From Saccopteryx bilineata (taxonomy: Eukaryota > Chordata > Mammalia > Chiroptera > Emballonuridae), in assembly GCF_036850765.1 (NCBI RefSeq), contig NC_089493.1:167202140-167266139 (forward strand): a stretch of 64,000 bases of DNA. The letters are read 5' to 3'. Positions 31,246 through 42,077 of this stretch are shown here, in pieces. The notes below the pieces were generated by a model. It did no database searches, was not told the DNA's origin, and worked only from the letters and a program-made list of their open reading frames with translations. Position numbers and translations under genes: made by a program. Each line of letters opens with the position of its first letter. The stretch's first letter is position 1.

Positions 31246-31443
31246 TCTGCTGGTTTCTGCTTCTCTTGACAGGGCCTGGGGCCAGGAATGGGGCTGCCAT
31301 GAGAGGCAGGGCCCCTGGCAGAGCCAAGCCCCTCCCTCTTCTGCAGCACCACTTCTCAGCCCCCAAGCCTCTGCCTTAGTGCCCTAGCCCGGGCCCTGCA
31401 CTGTTATAGAGTGAGACATCAGGCCTCCGTGTGTGTCTGTGGC

Positions 31444-31463
31444 GGGGGGGGGGGGGGGGGGGG
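31444..31463 (+). repeat. 20-base G homopolymer
   Basis: An uninterrupted G run of 20. A 14-base G run lies 190 bp away at 31651-31664. Such runs can form G-quadruplexes and are prone to length error in sequencing. Confidence 0.95.
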
Positions 31464-32054
31464 CACTCGGAGAAGTGTCCTGGGACAGAGGGGAACCAGA
31501 CCAGAGTGAAATAAGACAGAGGAAACCCGCCTGTGACAAGGGGCAACTGATTGAGTAGGATAGCATGTTTCATTAGGAGACAAGAGCTAGAACCTGGGGA
31601 GAGGCTCTTATATTTGAATTCAGCAGGAGACTGCAGCCCTAGAGAGAGATGGGGGGGGGGGGGGAGCTCGGGTCTAGGAGAGGCAGGAGCAGCCACTGGG
31701 TTTGGGCACAGAGACCTGGCTGAGGGAGCAAGCAGAGCCTGGCACTCAGCACCCACTGTGTGGCCGGCCAAGCCTGGGACCTGGTGCGGCCACCTCGGGT
31801 TGGAAGGGTGCCTTTAGGTAATTCATCCAAATGCACAGTCTAAGTGCATGCTGGCGGGGTCCTGAGTGTTCAGGATCCCCAATTCTCCCTGCCAGAGCCA
31901 AAGAGGGGTGGAAGCTGGGAGGAGCCAAGGGATTCAGGAGGAGTTGGGGGCAGAGGAGGGAGAAAAGCTGACCAGGAGACCCCGGGAGGGAGGGAGAGGG
32001 ATGTAAAGACAGAGAAGGATGAGGACTGAGAAGGAAGTTCATACCATCTAGAGG

Positions 32055-32335
32055 AGTTGATTAAAATCCTGGAATAAAATGTGATGGAAAGACTTTCTAT
32101 CTTCCTATTGAGACATTTAACCTAAAAGAAATGAGTTAAATAATTTATACAGAGAACGAGTGAAATTTGCTTTGATCAAATTAAAAAATATGACTCTGGA
32201 AATAAAATGTCCGCTGCATCCTTTCCAGGCAGCAGAAAGAGCTGCCGAGAAACAAAATGACAAAGACATAAAAATAACTAACCCTAATCCAGCGAATATT
32301 AGTACCATATTTTTTGGGAGATTACAGGGCGTCAC
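32055..32335. promoter_or_regulatory. Candidate conserved non-coding element
   Basis: AT-rich single-copy block: 'gagacatttaacctaaaag', 'gagttaaataatttatac', 'aaatttgctttgatcaaatt' (TTTGATC is a TCF/LEF-like site) and 'aatccagcgaatattag'. The overlapping frame 32160-32393 is not a known protein. Inference only. Confidence 0.38.
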
Positions 32336-32579
32336 TGTGGGCCACGCAGAGAAATCCTCTCAAAGTACCAACAGGAGAGGTTTTGCTCATTGAGGAAGCC
32401 CCATAAAAACCAGAAAATGGATAAAATTTTCCTTTGCAAAAGCCATCCGACTTCACTCAGGGGTTGGCCCAGAAACCACAAGGGATAGAGTTAAATTTCC
32501 CATTCGTGCCTTACCAAAAAGGAAGAAAGCGGCTCACCTCTCAACTCTGTTTTTTAAAGCCCACCTCTGTTTCTCTATG

Positions 32580-32830
32580 CACACACGTACACACACACAC
32601 ATACACAGGCACACACACAGCCATCTCTTCTCTCATCCTGAAGAAGCATGATGGTCAAGCTCCAAGACTCCTGAGCATGAATACCATTGACTTGACCTCT
32701 CTGAGCCTCAGTTTGCAACTATTTGAAATGGGTTCAAATACCCCTGCACAATTATGGTAAGGATGAAAGGAGATGGCAGAGCCTAACTGCGGGAGCAGTC
32801 AGTCAGTGTCAGGGACCATCTCTTCCTCCT
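32580..32830 (+). repeat. CA-rich tract and MIR fragment
   Basis: A degenerate CA repeat lies at 32580-32620. From about 32680, 'cattgacttgacctctctgagcctcagtttgc' is a MIR core. Confidence 0.65.
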
Positions 32831-33039
32831 CAACCTGAGGAATTGTCCAGCAAATGTAAATGAAGCCACCAGAGAGCCCCACCTGATCTACAGCTCTACC
32901 TGCACAGCCCACAGTGGGACACTATTAGTCCACTAGTCCCTCTGACTTTGGGGACCCAGTGGAACAAGAAGACACTTTTAGTTCCAAATAGCCAGGAGAA
33001 ACATCCGAAATTAGTTCTCTAGGGTTGTAGTCTCCTGCT

Positions 33040-33265
33040 GAATTTAAATGTTTCAGAGTCAGGCAATACCAGGTTCAGATTCTGCCTTTACCATTTAGCT
33101 ATGTGGCCATGGCCATGTTAACTCAATTTCTACAAATCTGTCTCTTAACCTGCAAAATGGGAATGACGCTAGAAAAGATCTCATAGGATTAAATGAGATG
33201 AGCTATACATTGCATGCCTGGCATGTAGTAAAAGTTCAATAAATTATGACAGATTATTTTTTGCA
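33040..33265 (+). repeat. MIR SINE
   Basis: 'gagtcaggcaataccaggttcagattctgcc', 'atttagctatgtggcc', 'cctgcaaaatgggaatgac', 'ggattaaatgagatgag' and 'agtaaaagttcaataaatt' give a near-complete MIR. Confidence 0.88.
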
Positions 33266-33324
33266 ATGACCTTGGGAGAGACATTCAAGGTCAGAGTGAA
33301 TTTTCTTCTCAAAACCTCAGTTAT

Positions 33325-33523
33325 TTTTTTTTTAATTTATATATTGATCAACTGACATCAGAGAGAGAAGAAGGGAAGAGAGAGAGACAAACATCAATTT
33401 TGTTGTCCCATTTATTTATGCATTCATTGGTTAGTTCTTGTGTGTGCGCTGACTGGGGAATTGAACCTACAATCTTGGCATATCAGGAGGATGCTCTAAC
33501 CAACTGAGTTATCCAGCCAAGGC
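33325..33523 (-). mobile_element. VES-like tRNA SINE
   Basis: A minus-strand VES-like SINE with T-rich tail, 'tttatttatgcattcattggttagttcttg', 'ggggaattgaacctacaatc' and ending 'ccaactgagttatccagcc'. Duplication CCTCAGTTAT at 33315-33324 and 33524-33533. Confidence 0.92.
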
Positions 33524-33533
33524 CCTCAGTTAT

Positions 33534-34495
33534 GATTTCTGATCGCCAGACAGGAGGAGTGTCCAGCTGACCTATGTTCTGGCCACACCACAGGAAGGAC
33601 TGTGGTTAACCTTTAATAGTTCTCTGACACCCTGGTGGCACAGAGCAGCAGAACCAAGCTGAAAAGGAAGCTCAACTCATTGACATATGAAGCCTGGAGG
33701 AATGTCAGCAGTGAGATGGGAGGCATCAGGATTAGAATGGCAGCCTTCAGATCCCCAAAGGGCTGTCATTTGCCAGAGGGGGTCTGAAAATGAATATGGG
33801 CTCCTACTGAAGAGTTCTTGGCTAATAGAAGCTTTGCAGCAATAAAAGAGGCTGCCTCCTGAGGTAGTGAGTTCCCTGTCCCTGGGGAGTATGTAAACAG
33901 AGCCTGGTAGTAATGCAGAGGGGTACCAAGCATCCCCCTGAGGACTGCACTGGATGTTCCCAGCTTTCAGAGTAGATCAGGAGGGCTCAAGGTGAGAACC
34001 TACCCAGCCTATAGGGTCTTGAGGTTTTCTTTCTCTAAGGAGTTCTTTTCCCTTCTTCCCACTCCGCCCCTCAGAGGACCCCTGAGAAAAGCAAAGACCA
34101 TATGGGGAGAGAGTCTGTGCATATTGTGAGTATGGCTAAATAAGGTAAAGAAGTAAAGAAGAAAATGGCAGGTGATGTACCTGTGTGTAGGGGGGAAGAG
34201 ATTGGAGAAGAAAGAGGAAAATGAGATAGTGAAAACAAAAAGAGAGATACACAAAGAGAGAGGGAAAAACAGAAAAGGAGAAAAATGCTGAGAGGGAGAA
34301 ACCGAAACAGGAGATAGGAGAGTCAGAGAGAGGAGACAAGACAGAGGGTGGAGACAGCCCAGCACCTGCAGCTGCACTCCTATCTCCTGTCCATGACGCC
34401 AGGCAGTGGGAGGGCCCAGGCACACGCGTGTGCACTCACAGGCCCGGCCGCTGAGCCACTGTGTCAGTGCAAGCGTGTCAGCCCCGGGATGGGGA
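33534..34495. other. Non-coding stretch with a GA-rich tract
   Basis: Purine-rich text at about 34190-34350 produces the 138-residue minus frame 34009-34425 (Phe/Ser/Leu-rich). No gene or transposon recognised. Confidence 0.4.
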
Positions 34496-34685
34496 TGAGC
34501 CGGCTTTTATCTCCTCCGGCTGCGCAGGATTTACAAGCTTTTGAAATGCAGGATTAATAAGAAGAGGCCGGTGTTTTAATCTATAATGGAACAGAAAGTA
34601 TCATTATTGTTAAATAATGCACAGCCTGTCGTTTATTAAGAATTAATGGTTTATCGAGTGCTCAGGTTACTGCAGCCGCCTCTGC
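34495..34685. promoter_or_regulatory. Strong candidate conserved non-coding element
   Basis: A compact block: 'ttacaagcttttgaaatgcaggattaataag', 'gtgttttaatctataatgg', 'gtatcattattgttaaataatgcacagcc' and 'cgtttattaagaattaatgg'. It combines multiple TAAT/ATTA cores, a CATTATTGTT SOX-like site and GGATTAA (a bicoid-class-like GGATTA). No repeat signature. Of all blocks here it looks most like a developmental enhancer core, by composition only. Confidence 0.42.
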
Positions 34686-35164
34686 CCTCCCAGGCCTGGG
34701 CTCCTAGCTGCTGGCCTGGTGGCCCAGCTGTGCCCCCCAGAGGCTGACTGGCACTGGCCGTGGGTGTGCTAGAGGGACAACTGCCAGTCTAAGGGGCCTA
34801 GAAGGCTCTGTGCTCTTGTCCCCAGGCTTGGTGTCTCTCAGCAGCCTGTTCTATCTGGGCTGGGGATCGGAGCGGGGCTGTTGAATAGGGGTAGATGTGA
34901 TGGGGTTGAATCCTCCCTCGTACCTTCCGTCTGGATCCATTCACCCCTTCTGAGAAGACAAAAGTGTCCTCACTACCTGGGGCTTCCCCATCCCACCTCT
35001 TTTTCCAGGTTTACAAAATTCAATTCCCACCTCTCACACTGAGTCCTCCAGACATGGTGATAATACAAACACTAAAGAAGCAGGGGGTCCTTTCTCCCTG
35101 CTTTTTTTCCTCCGGGACCTGGAGGAAAAAGAAGAGTTTCTATGGGGGTAACCTGGTCTCAGGA

Positions 35165-35330
35165 GCAGGAAAACAGCATTTACTGAGAGCTTTCTGTGCT
35201 CCTTGTAATCACATCGCCACCCTAGGAGGCATTGCTTTCTCCATTTTATAGATGGGAAAACTGAGGCTCGCAAAAGTTAAGTAGTCTGCCCAAGGCTGTA
35301 CCACAGATGGCAGAGCCAAGCTATTTTATT
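35165..35330 (-). repeat. MIR SINE, reversed
   Basis: 'gcatttactgagagctttctgtgc', 'ccattttatagatgggaaaactgaggctcgcaaaag', 'gtctgcccaaggctgtacc' is reversed MIR. 34686-35164 upstream shows nothing recognisable. Confidence 0.85.
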
Positions 35331-35754
35331 TAATTTCAAATCTCTTTTCACTCCATACCTTGGGCCCCAGCTCTGGGCCACCCCCTCATCTCAGAATGGG
35401 TGATCTCAGGCACAGCATTGGAGGAAGTGCTATAGTATCTCCATGTCTGTCACAGGGAGGGAGTTGTGACTGAAATGAGGCCCAAGCAACAGCAAACCTA
35501 GCATCTCCACCAGCTGGGAAAAGTGACTCAGGGACTCAGCAAGTGACCGAGGCAGAAATTACAACCCAGGAGCCTGACACCCAGCTCAGCATCACAGCCA
35601 GACTCCATCTGTGAGCCCCTGTGACACAGCATTTCCTGTCCTTCCCTGCTACCAAGCTACGTATATGGTTTGGGTCTTGGGCCAGAAATACTCACCCATG
35701 TCCAGACACAGAAGCTTACCATGTGTCTGTCTACCATCTATCTCCGAGGCAGGG

Positions 35755-36070
35755 ATCAGAGCAGTGTGACCTTGGGCAAATTACCCAAACTCTCTGAACC
35801 TCTATCAAATGGTGATAGTGCCTGTTTCAAAGGATTATTGAAAGTACTGAATGAGAAGCACTCAGTGTTGATACTGGGGGGTGGGGGGGAGAGCAAGAGA
35901 GGCATAGGTGCTGCTGTGGTCACTGGTTCCAGCATGAGTACGCTCCCAGCATCCACAGCTCACCAGCTCCTGCTGCATTTATCCATTCCACAAACACGTT
36001 TGAGCTCCAACTATCCAACAAGCACACACTTACTGAGCACCTACTCTGGTCAGGCTGTGTGCTGGGATAA
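35755..36070 (+). repeat. MIR fragment and L2-like text
   Basis: 'gtgaccttgggcaaattacccaaactctctgaacctc' is MIR. 'attccacaaacacgtttgagc' to 'actgagcacctactctggtcaggctgtgtgctgggataagtgg' is L2-like. The 135-residue frame here is chance. Confidence 0.55.
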
Positions 36071-36510
36071 GTGGTGAACAAGACAGAGGCCATGTCTATT
36101 CAGAGATGCTCTCCATCTCACCCTGCACTGCCCATTTCATCTCCACCTCAGCTCCCCTCCCAATCTCTTATCCCTACCTGCTACCTTCAGCCCTATCTCC
36201 GCCTTGTATCCTTCACCAGCTGCCCTTCTAGCCCCATCTCAGACTCATCTCTATCCCAGGTATCTACCACACTCCACCCTCTATTTCATCCAACTTATCC
36301 TTCTTCCCCTAGCCTCATCCCCAACTTCTTGCCCACCTCCATCTTTTTCTCCATCCCCAACTTCTTCTCCCTTCCCACGTCATCCTCATCTCACCCCTTC
36401 CAGATTCCCATTCCAATTTTTTCCTGCCATTTCTCTCCTATACCTCATCTGCAACTCCCCTTACCCCATCTCCATCTACCCCCATTCCCCATCCCCAGAC
36501 CCAGGACTCC
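36071..36510 (+). repeat. Degenerate CCATCTCC-type minisatellite
   Basis: Pyrimidine-rich sequence with recurrent 'ccatctcc', 'ccccatctcagac', 'catcctcatctcacccc' units. The 191-residue frame 36071-36646 and its overlapping frame are Pro/Ser/His-rich artefacts of this tract. Confidence 0.55.
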
Positions 36511-36779
36511 TCCCGGTCCAGTTATGGGATGCATCCTGATGAGGGAGGGGACACTGCCCCCAGAGGCCACTGCAGGAAGGTGCAGTCTGGGAGCTGAACC
36601 CCCACTTCCCCAGGATGAGTGTAGCCCCAGAACCTGCTGTGGGTAGAGTCCCCTCTTGGCTGGAGCTGGAGCTGGAGTGGGGAGGGTGCTGCCTGGGCAG
36701 CAAGCCAGATCCTCACCCTCCACCCGCATCCTTCCCTCTCTCCTCTGGGCGGGCCACCACGCTGGGACCTCGGCTCACA

Positions 36780-37010
36780 GCCCTACTCCTCACACAGCTC
36801 CTGTTTTATTAACCTGCTCGTCGTTGCTCTCGCCAGTGAATAGGGCCTGTGGGGGGGGGGGGGCTTGCAAGGGGGGGCCTTGGGCTTTGCTGGGGATCAC
36901 CATGGAAACAGCAGCCTCGGCCAATCAGTGGGCCGGCAGCACTGAGTGCAGCAGGCAGCTAGGTCTCCGAAGCCTCGTGCAGCCCGCAGGCTGACTCCTG
37001 CCTGACAGGC
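36780..37010. promoter_or_regulatory. Candidate regulatory block with X-box and CCAAT-like sites
   Basis: 'gttttattaacctgctcgtcgttgctctcgcc', then 'ggatcaccatggaaacagcagc' (an RFX half-site-like CCATGGAAAC) and 'cctcggccaatcagtggg' (CCAAT box). A G run of 13 at 36851-36863 separates the two parts, and another G run of 16 is at 37042-37057. Reads like a promoter-proximal or enhancer segment, without exon evidence. Confidence 0.35.
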
Positions 37011-37239
37011 TCTCGCAGCCCCTGCTGAGGGAGAGGATAAAGGGGGGGGGGGGGGGGCACGACCCTGGGGGAAGCGGCCTAGGCTGGGGAGTAATGGGCA
37101 AGAGGCCAGAGGATCTAGGGCCAGACTAGAAGAGGGCAGGAGCTGGTGAGCGGAATCAGATACTTTTGGGATGGAGATTTGAAGGTCTCACATCAGGACC
37201 CTGGGGAAGAGCTAGGTTTCACCCCAGCTCTTGGTCTAT

Positions 37240-37458
37240 GGCAGGTTCCTCAGCCTCAGCACTGTTGACATTTGGGACCAGTAATTCTTTGTTGTGGGGG
37301 CTGTCCTGTGCATTACAGGAGATTGAGTAACATCCCTGGCCTCTACCCACTAGAAGCTAATAGCATCCCCCAACACACCCAGTCTTGACAACTACAAATG
37401 TCTTCAGACAGTGCCAAATGTCCCATAGGGGACAGAACTGTCCCTGGTTGAGCTAAGC
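37240..37458 (-). mobile_element. MER5A hAT-Charlie MITE
   Basis: The body 'gcactgttgacatttgggacc', 'attctttgttgtgggggctgtcctgtgcattac', 'catccctggcctctacccactagaagc' is MER5A read in reverse. Non-coding and old. Confidence 0.85.
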
Positions 37459-37915
37459 AAGGCACAAGGCAGTGGTCACCATTTGTGCAACTTGCTACCT
37501 CTGAGCTGGCTTCCCTGAGGGAAGACAAAGACAAAGACGGAAAGAGGAGGAAGAGGGAAATAGTGGGAGGGAGAGAGAAAGGAAGAAGTGGAGGGGCAGG
37601 AGGAGGGAGCCCAGGGCAGGGTTCCTGGGGGTGGAAGAGCCTCTGGAAATAGGGCTGTAGGAGAAAGGCACCCCAAGGGAGCTGCAGGGATTAAATACAT
37701 AACACAAGTGCTCTAAATGCTTATCCTCACTGAAGTTCCTCCTGCCTGCTACCCTTCCTGACCTTCCCCAGCTACAGACATTTTATTCTGCCTCGGGCTC
37801 ATGGTAGACACCACATTCAAGAAGCCTTCCCTGATTGTCTCATTAGTGGTTTTTTTTTTTCTCCAAGACTCTACACTTTGCTTCGACCTCCATGCTGGCA
37901 CTCTTGTGGTTCACC
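37459..37915. other. Non-coding stretch, L2-like in part
   Basis: Purine-rich at 37510-37600. 'ctcatggtagacaccacattcaagaagccttccctgattgtc' is L2-like. No gene supported. Confidence 0.4.
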
Positions 37916-38130
37916 CTGATAATAACAGTTATCCTCAGCGAGGGTTTTCTACATGTCAGATGCTATGTCACAGGCTTTAAGCACACTCTCTCATTTACTT
38001 CTCCCTATGGCTCCGTGAGCTAGGTCCAGATGAGGAAACTGAATCTCAAAATCAGAAACTTATCTGAAGATACCCAGTTAGAAATAGCAAAGCGAGGGGT
38101 AGGAACGCAGGCTCTTCTGACTCTGGTGCG
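37915..38130 (-). repeat. MIR SINE, reversed
   Basis: 'aataacagttatcctcagcgagggttttctacatgtcagatgctatg', 'ccagatgaggaaactgaatctcaaaatcag' is a diverged reversed MIR. Confidence 0.7.
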
Positions 38131-39820
38131 GCATTTCTACCCGCCACTGTGCGCTCTGTCAGCATCCATCTCCCCCAGGACCTTTGACTCTCTTGCAACC
38201 ATGCTGCTGAGCAGTAGGTGCTTGAGAGCTGTTTGGAATTGGCTGGTGCTTCTAGAAAGGTCTGAGTGGGCGGCTAGACATCAAGTGCAAGAAGGCTGGG
38301 ATTAAATTGGCAGCTATAGCCTGCTGGGTGCCACCGAAAGGCCCTTGGGTTTTCCTGAGGACTGAATTAGCTGGACCAACCCCACGAAAGGCAAATGCCA
38401 CTGAGGCCTCATTTCTGTCACACTGCCTCACCCAGCCACCTTGGGTCTCAGAACTGGGCTGTGCCTCAACTCGCGTGGATGCTGGACACCCTCCCTCCGG
38501 TGACCAGAGGGTCAAGGTGGTGGGTGGTGGTAATGAGCGTGCAGTTGGAGAGCTCACACACAGCCAGCCCGGGTTCTCTCTGAGCCCTATTCCCAGGCTT
38601 CAAGGCCCTCCTTGGGGAATTGGAGCAGGAAGACTCAGGCGGCAGTGTCATTGTGGAGCATAGCCTCTAACCCAGGCCTAGAGGACAAAGCAAAGCCCCA
38701 CCTACCACCCCCTCTGCCTTCTTCCCTGTTTGAAGGGGTACGTTTTGGCAGAGGGCTTCCATCCCAGCATCTTCCATAATATAGATTCCACCCCCATCCC
38801 TGCCTTACACTCAGCAAGGCTGAGGAGTGTCTGCCAAGAAGCTTTTGTGATGCTGTTTCCCTCTCAGGTTAGGGTTTTAATCTGAAATCCAGGAGCTGGA
38901 GTCCCAGGGGGCTCATATCAGAAATGCTCCCCTACCCCAGACACACATACGCCATACGCCTTCCCCAGAAACCTGCAACACTCACACACCTCAGCTTTAA
39001 AGACAGGCCTCCTAACAGACTGCTGTTCCCATGGCAACCCCATCCCAGGCTGCCCTGCCCCGTGTTTCCCTCAACTTGCCTTCCTCCACCCTGAGCCCAT
39101 ATCACCTTCATTCATAGAACAAGAACTGCTTAATGCGGACAAAGTAGACATGGCTTCCCCCTACCTCCCCCCACCCCCACTCTCCTTTCTCTCTCTCTCT
39201 CATTCAGTCAGGATTCATGAACCAGAGAATGAAATGGCTGAAAGATAAGGAGTGTGGCTGGAAATAAGTCTGGACCAGGGGTATGATAGTATAGGAAGGA
39301 GCCATGGTTCAGTGCCCCCCCTAATGTGTGGAACCCCAAGGCTCGGGCCTCTGCTCCTCCCTGTGTACAGCTCTGTCTCAGTTCATGGACCTGTGGGTCT
39401 CCCAGCTCTAGCTCTGAAGATCCAGGGCCCAGACTTGCTCCTTGATGGGCCAAGGCCAGGTCTCCGCCTCCAGGCTCAGGTTTTCTGTCCAGGATCAGCC
39501 AAACTGTTGCTCAGCCCAGGACCTCAGCCCAGGAACACCAAGGCTGCTCCTCCTGTATAAGACATTGTTTTGCAGAAGCTTTGATAGATAGTGGTGGTAG
39601 TGGAGGTGGTGGCAGTGGTAGGGTACTCCAATTTATAGTGTGATTATGGGAAGGACTAGAGGAGAGTCTCAGATCCCAGCCCTGGTTAAACAATGCCACT
39701 CCCCAGCCGGCAGACGGAAACTTGGCTTTCTGGCATTGGCAGGTGCTATTGGAAAGTCAGGAGAGGCCTGTTCAGAGCAGCCATCAGTCTTATCTCTGCA
39801 GGAGGCCCTAAGCAAGTCAG
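38131..39820. other. Single-copy non-coding stretch
   Basis: No supported gene. 38290-38440 and 38990-39060 ('gttcccatggcaacccc', an RFX-like half-site) look single-copy. A (GGT)n-like patch lies at about 39590-39622. The overlapping frames at 38307-38663 and 39252-39560 match nothing I know. Confidence 0.4.
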
Positions 39821-40150
39821 CAATTCAGCTTTAGAATCAACCAGCCTGGATTTGAATTAAGATGCCCTAATTTATTCACTGTGTGATGCTTACCTTCTCT
39901 GAGCTTTGATTTTGTTACCTAAACAACAGATGGCAATTCTATACAGACCTACGGCTAACATCCATGGGCCTTGCATCCCTTCCAGGCATACTGCTGTAGA
40001 GGAATTATCTCTTTTAATTCTCATAACAGCCCAGTGAAGTAGCTAGATAGCATTATCATTATGTCTCTTCTGCAGAGAGGAAACTGAGGCTCAGAGATGT
40101 TAAGGTGAGTCAGCTAGTGGGAGACCAGGGCTTTGAATCCATGCAGCATG
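39820..40150. repeat. Forward and reversed MIR fragments
   Basis: Forward: 'ttagaatcaaccagcctggatttgaattaag' to 'accttctctgagctttgattttg'. Reversed: 'ctcataacagcccagtgaagtagc', 'gaggaaactgaggctcagagatgttaagg'. Confidence 0.7.
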
Positions 40151-40782
40151 AGCTAATATATGCAATAAACTGGGACATTCTTGTTGGTGAGAGTCTATGG
40201 CTGAGATTGGGGTTGCAGCTCTCATTCTCTTCATTCTAAGGATGCCCAGCCTCCCCCAGCGTCCAAGACTGTGCAGTGCCGGGCAATCTGGGGGTGGGGG
40301 AAACGAGGCGTGGGGAGGTTGGGGATATGCTGGGTATAGGAGGGGATACTGGCTTTGGTTAAAGGAATGTCTGAACCGGTAAAGTTGTGACATCATCTCC
40401 AGGCCAACCCAATTGTGGAAACAGTAAGAAGGTAAGGCCTCAAGGAGGAAGTGACTTGTATACGGCCATTTCGTAAATGGCCAGCTCTACCCCTCCTTCC
40501 CATCACTTGCAGCCTTTAGACAACAGGTCAAGGAGGTCAGGGGAGGCTTCGATTCCCCTAGAAGGCTGGGGGAGGTTGGAGTGGGGAGAAGGCAACTCTT
40601 TCTACTTGGGAGGCTGCCTTGGAGCTCAAACCCACCCAAGCAGAATGGCAGCTTCCCTGCCTCCCTGCAGCCCTCTAGGCTCCTCCAGCCTCCGTCCTCC
40701 CCCGAAAGGGTCCCACATTCCTCAGCTGCCCTCCTCTATCATAAGGTGACCAATTGTCCTCCTTTAAAGAGGACAGTCCTTT

Positions 40783-41128
40783 TTTTTTTTTTTTTTTTTT
40801 GCATTTTTCTGAAGCTGGAAACAGGGAGAGACAGTCAGACAGACTCCCGCATGCGCCCGACCGGGATTCACCCGGCACGCCCACCAGGGGCGAGGCTCTG
40901 CCCACCAGGGGGCGATGCTGCGACCAGAGCCACTCTAGCGCCTGAGGCAGAGGCCACAGAGCCATCCCCAGCGCCCGGGCCATCCTTGCTCCAATGGAGC
41001 CTCAGCTGTGGGAGGGGAAGAGGGAGACAGAGAGGAAGGCACGGCAGAGGGGTGGAGAAGCAAATGGGCGCTTCTCCTGTGTGCCCTGGCCGGGAATCGA
41101 ACCCGGGTCCTCCGCAAGCTAGGCCGAC
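40783..41128 (-). mobile_element. CTCF-motif SINE, second copy, 5'-truncated
   Basis: The same family as 22817-23219: 'tgcatttttctgaagctgg', 'catgcgcccgaccgggattcacccggcacgcccacc', 'ccagagccactctagcgcc', 'gggaatcgaacccgggtcc'. It stops at 'aggccgac', so the first part of the tRNA head is missing. Duplication GAGGACAGTCCTTTT flanks it (from 40769 and from 41129; the left edge blends into the T run). Confidence 0.9.
40881..40916 (+). promoter_or_regulatory. CTCF-core-like motif pair, one degraded
   Basis: CCACCAGGGGCGAGG at 40881 has lost one G relative to the motif. CCACCAGGGGGCGAT at 40902-40916 is intact. Same direction as the pair at 22916-22952. Confidence 0.5.
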
Positions 41129-41494
41129 GAGGACAGTCCTTTTGTAAGTTCCTTCCTCCCTCGAAAAGTGTCCCCCTGCATGTCCTCCTTTTTCATATTG
41201 TTAGACTAATCTGTAAATGTCTGTATTTGATCGATGCAGAGTCGATCCATTGTGTGTGATGTGATGTATTTGTATCTAAATGAGTATATTTTTCTTACAA
41301 TTATTATTAAAAATTAATAGGCATGTAAGCATAATTAAATATAAAATATTACAAATGTTTTTATTATGCATTTATCATATTATAGTGTATTATTGTTGCA
41401 ATGAATAAAATGTTTCTTTTATTTACGATATTGTTTTCTTTGATTTATTTTTGTCCTCCTTTTCTTGTAAAAAAGTTGGTCACCTTATCTATCA

Positions 41495-42061
41495 GAACCT
41501 CCAAACAGTAGGGCCTAACCCTACCCCCCACCTTGACTGAATATGCCGAACAAACAGCATTGTTCCCTATACAATGGACACAAAGAAGTTGGGAATTCAC
41601 AGAATGGTTCTGAATTTCAGCTTCCTTCCCCTCCAAGCCCTGGAGAGATCCATTGTCTGTAAACTGTACTTAAAATATTCACCATCTCTCCAGCTGGGGA
41701 GACACTTAAGACGTGCGGAAGAGCCTCCCACCCCCCACCCTCAGTCCTTTCTTCCCGGTCTTTTCAAAGCAAGGCTGGGAGGAGGAGAAAGAGCAGCCAC
41801 CAAGAATGAAGCTGGAAATTAACCCATCCCCCCATCTACCCATAGGTGCCCAAGTACCCCACTTTTGCCGTGGAAAGAACTGTCTAGCAGTGGGGACAAA
41901 GAGCCTGATCTGCTGGTAGACCCCTATCACACAGTACTTGGCACTGAAATGAAGACTTCAGGTCCCCAATCTCTCTTCTTTCTGCTTCCAGACTTCCAAG
42001 GACAGGGAACTCACTACCTTATTTTCACTCCTTAAAATTCTCACTGTTATAAAACTTTTCT
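41495..42061. other. Non-coding stretch, nothing recognised
   Basis: No gene or clear repeat. The frames at 41574-41822 and 41713-41919 are chance. Confidence 0.4.
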
Positions 42062-42077
42062 GAAAAGGATCCCCACG

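Larger units (their letters stand above)
40742..41487. mobile_element. Small inverted-repeat DNA transposon, SINE inside
   Basis: Terminal inverted repeats TAAGGTGACCAA (from 40742) and TTGGTCACCTTA (to 41487), flanked by the perfect 7-bp duplication TCTATCA at 40735-40741 and 41488-41494. Removing the SINE leaves about 386 bp of AT-rich, non-coding DNA with 'gtcctcc' repeats near both ends. The termini are hAT-like, but a 7-bp rather than 8-bp duplication is unusual, so one base may have changed. Family unnamed. Confidence 0.82.

Noticed and set aside
36071..36646. 191-residue open frame, longest in its region
   Set aside because: It runs along a degenerate pyrimidine-rich minisatellite, has a Pro/Ser/His bias, overlaps another frame on the same strand, and shows no domain I recognise.
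40581..41147. 188-residue plus-strand frame
   Set aside because: Most of it is the CTCF-motif SINE read in reverse. The same translated phrases appear in the SINE at 22817-23219.
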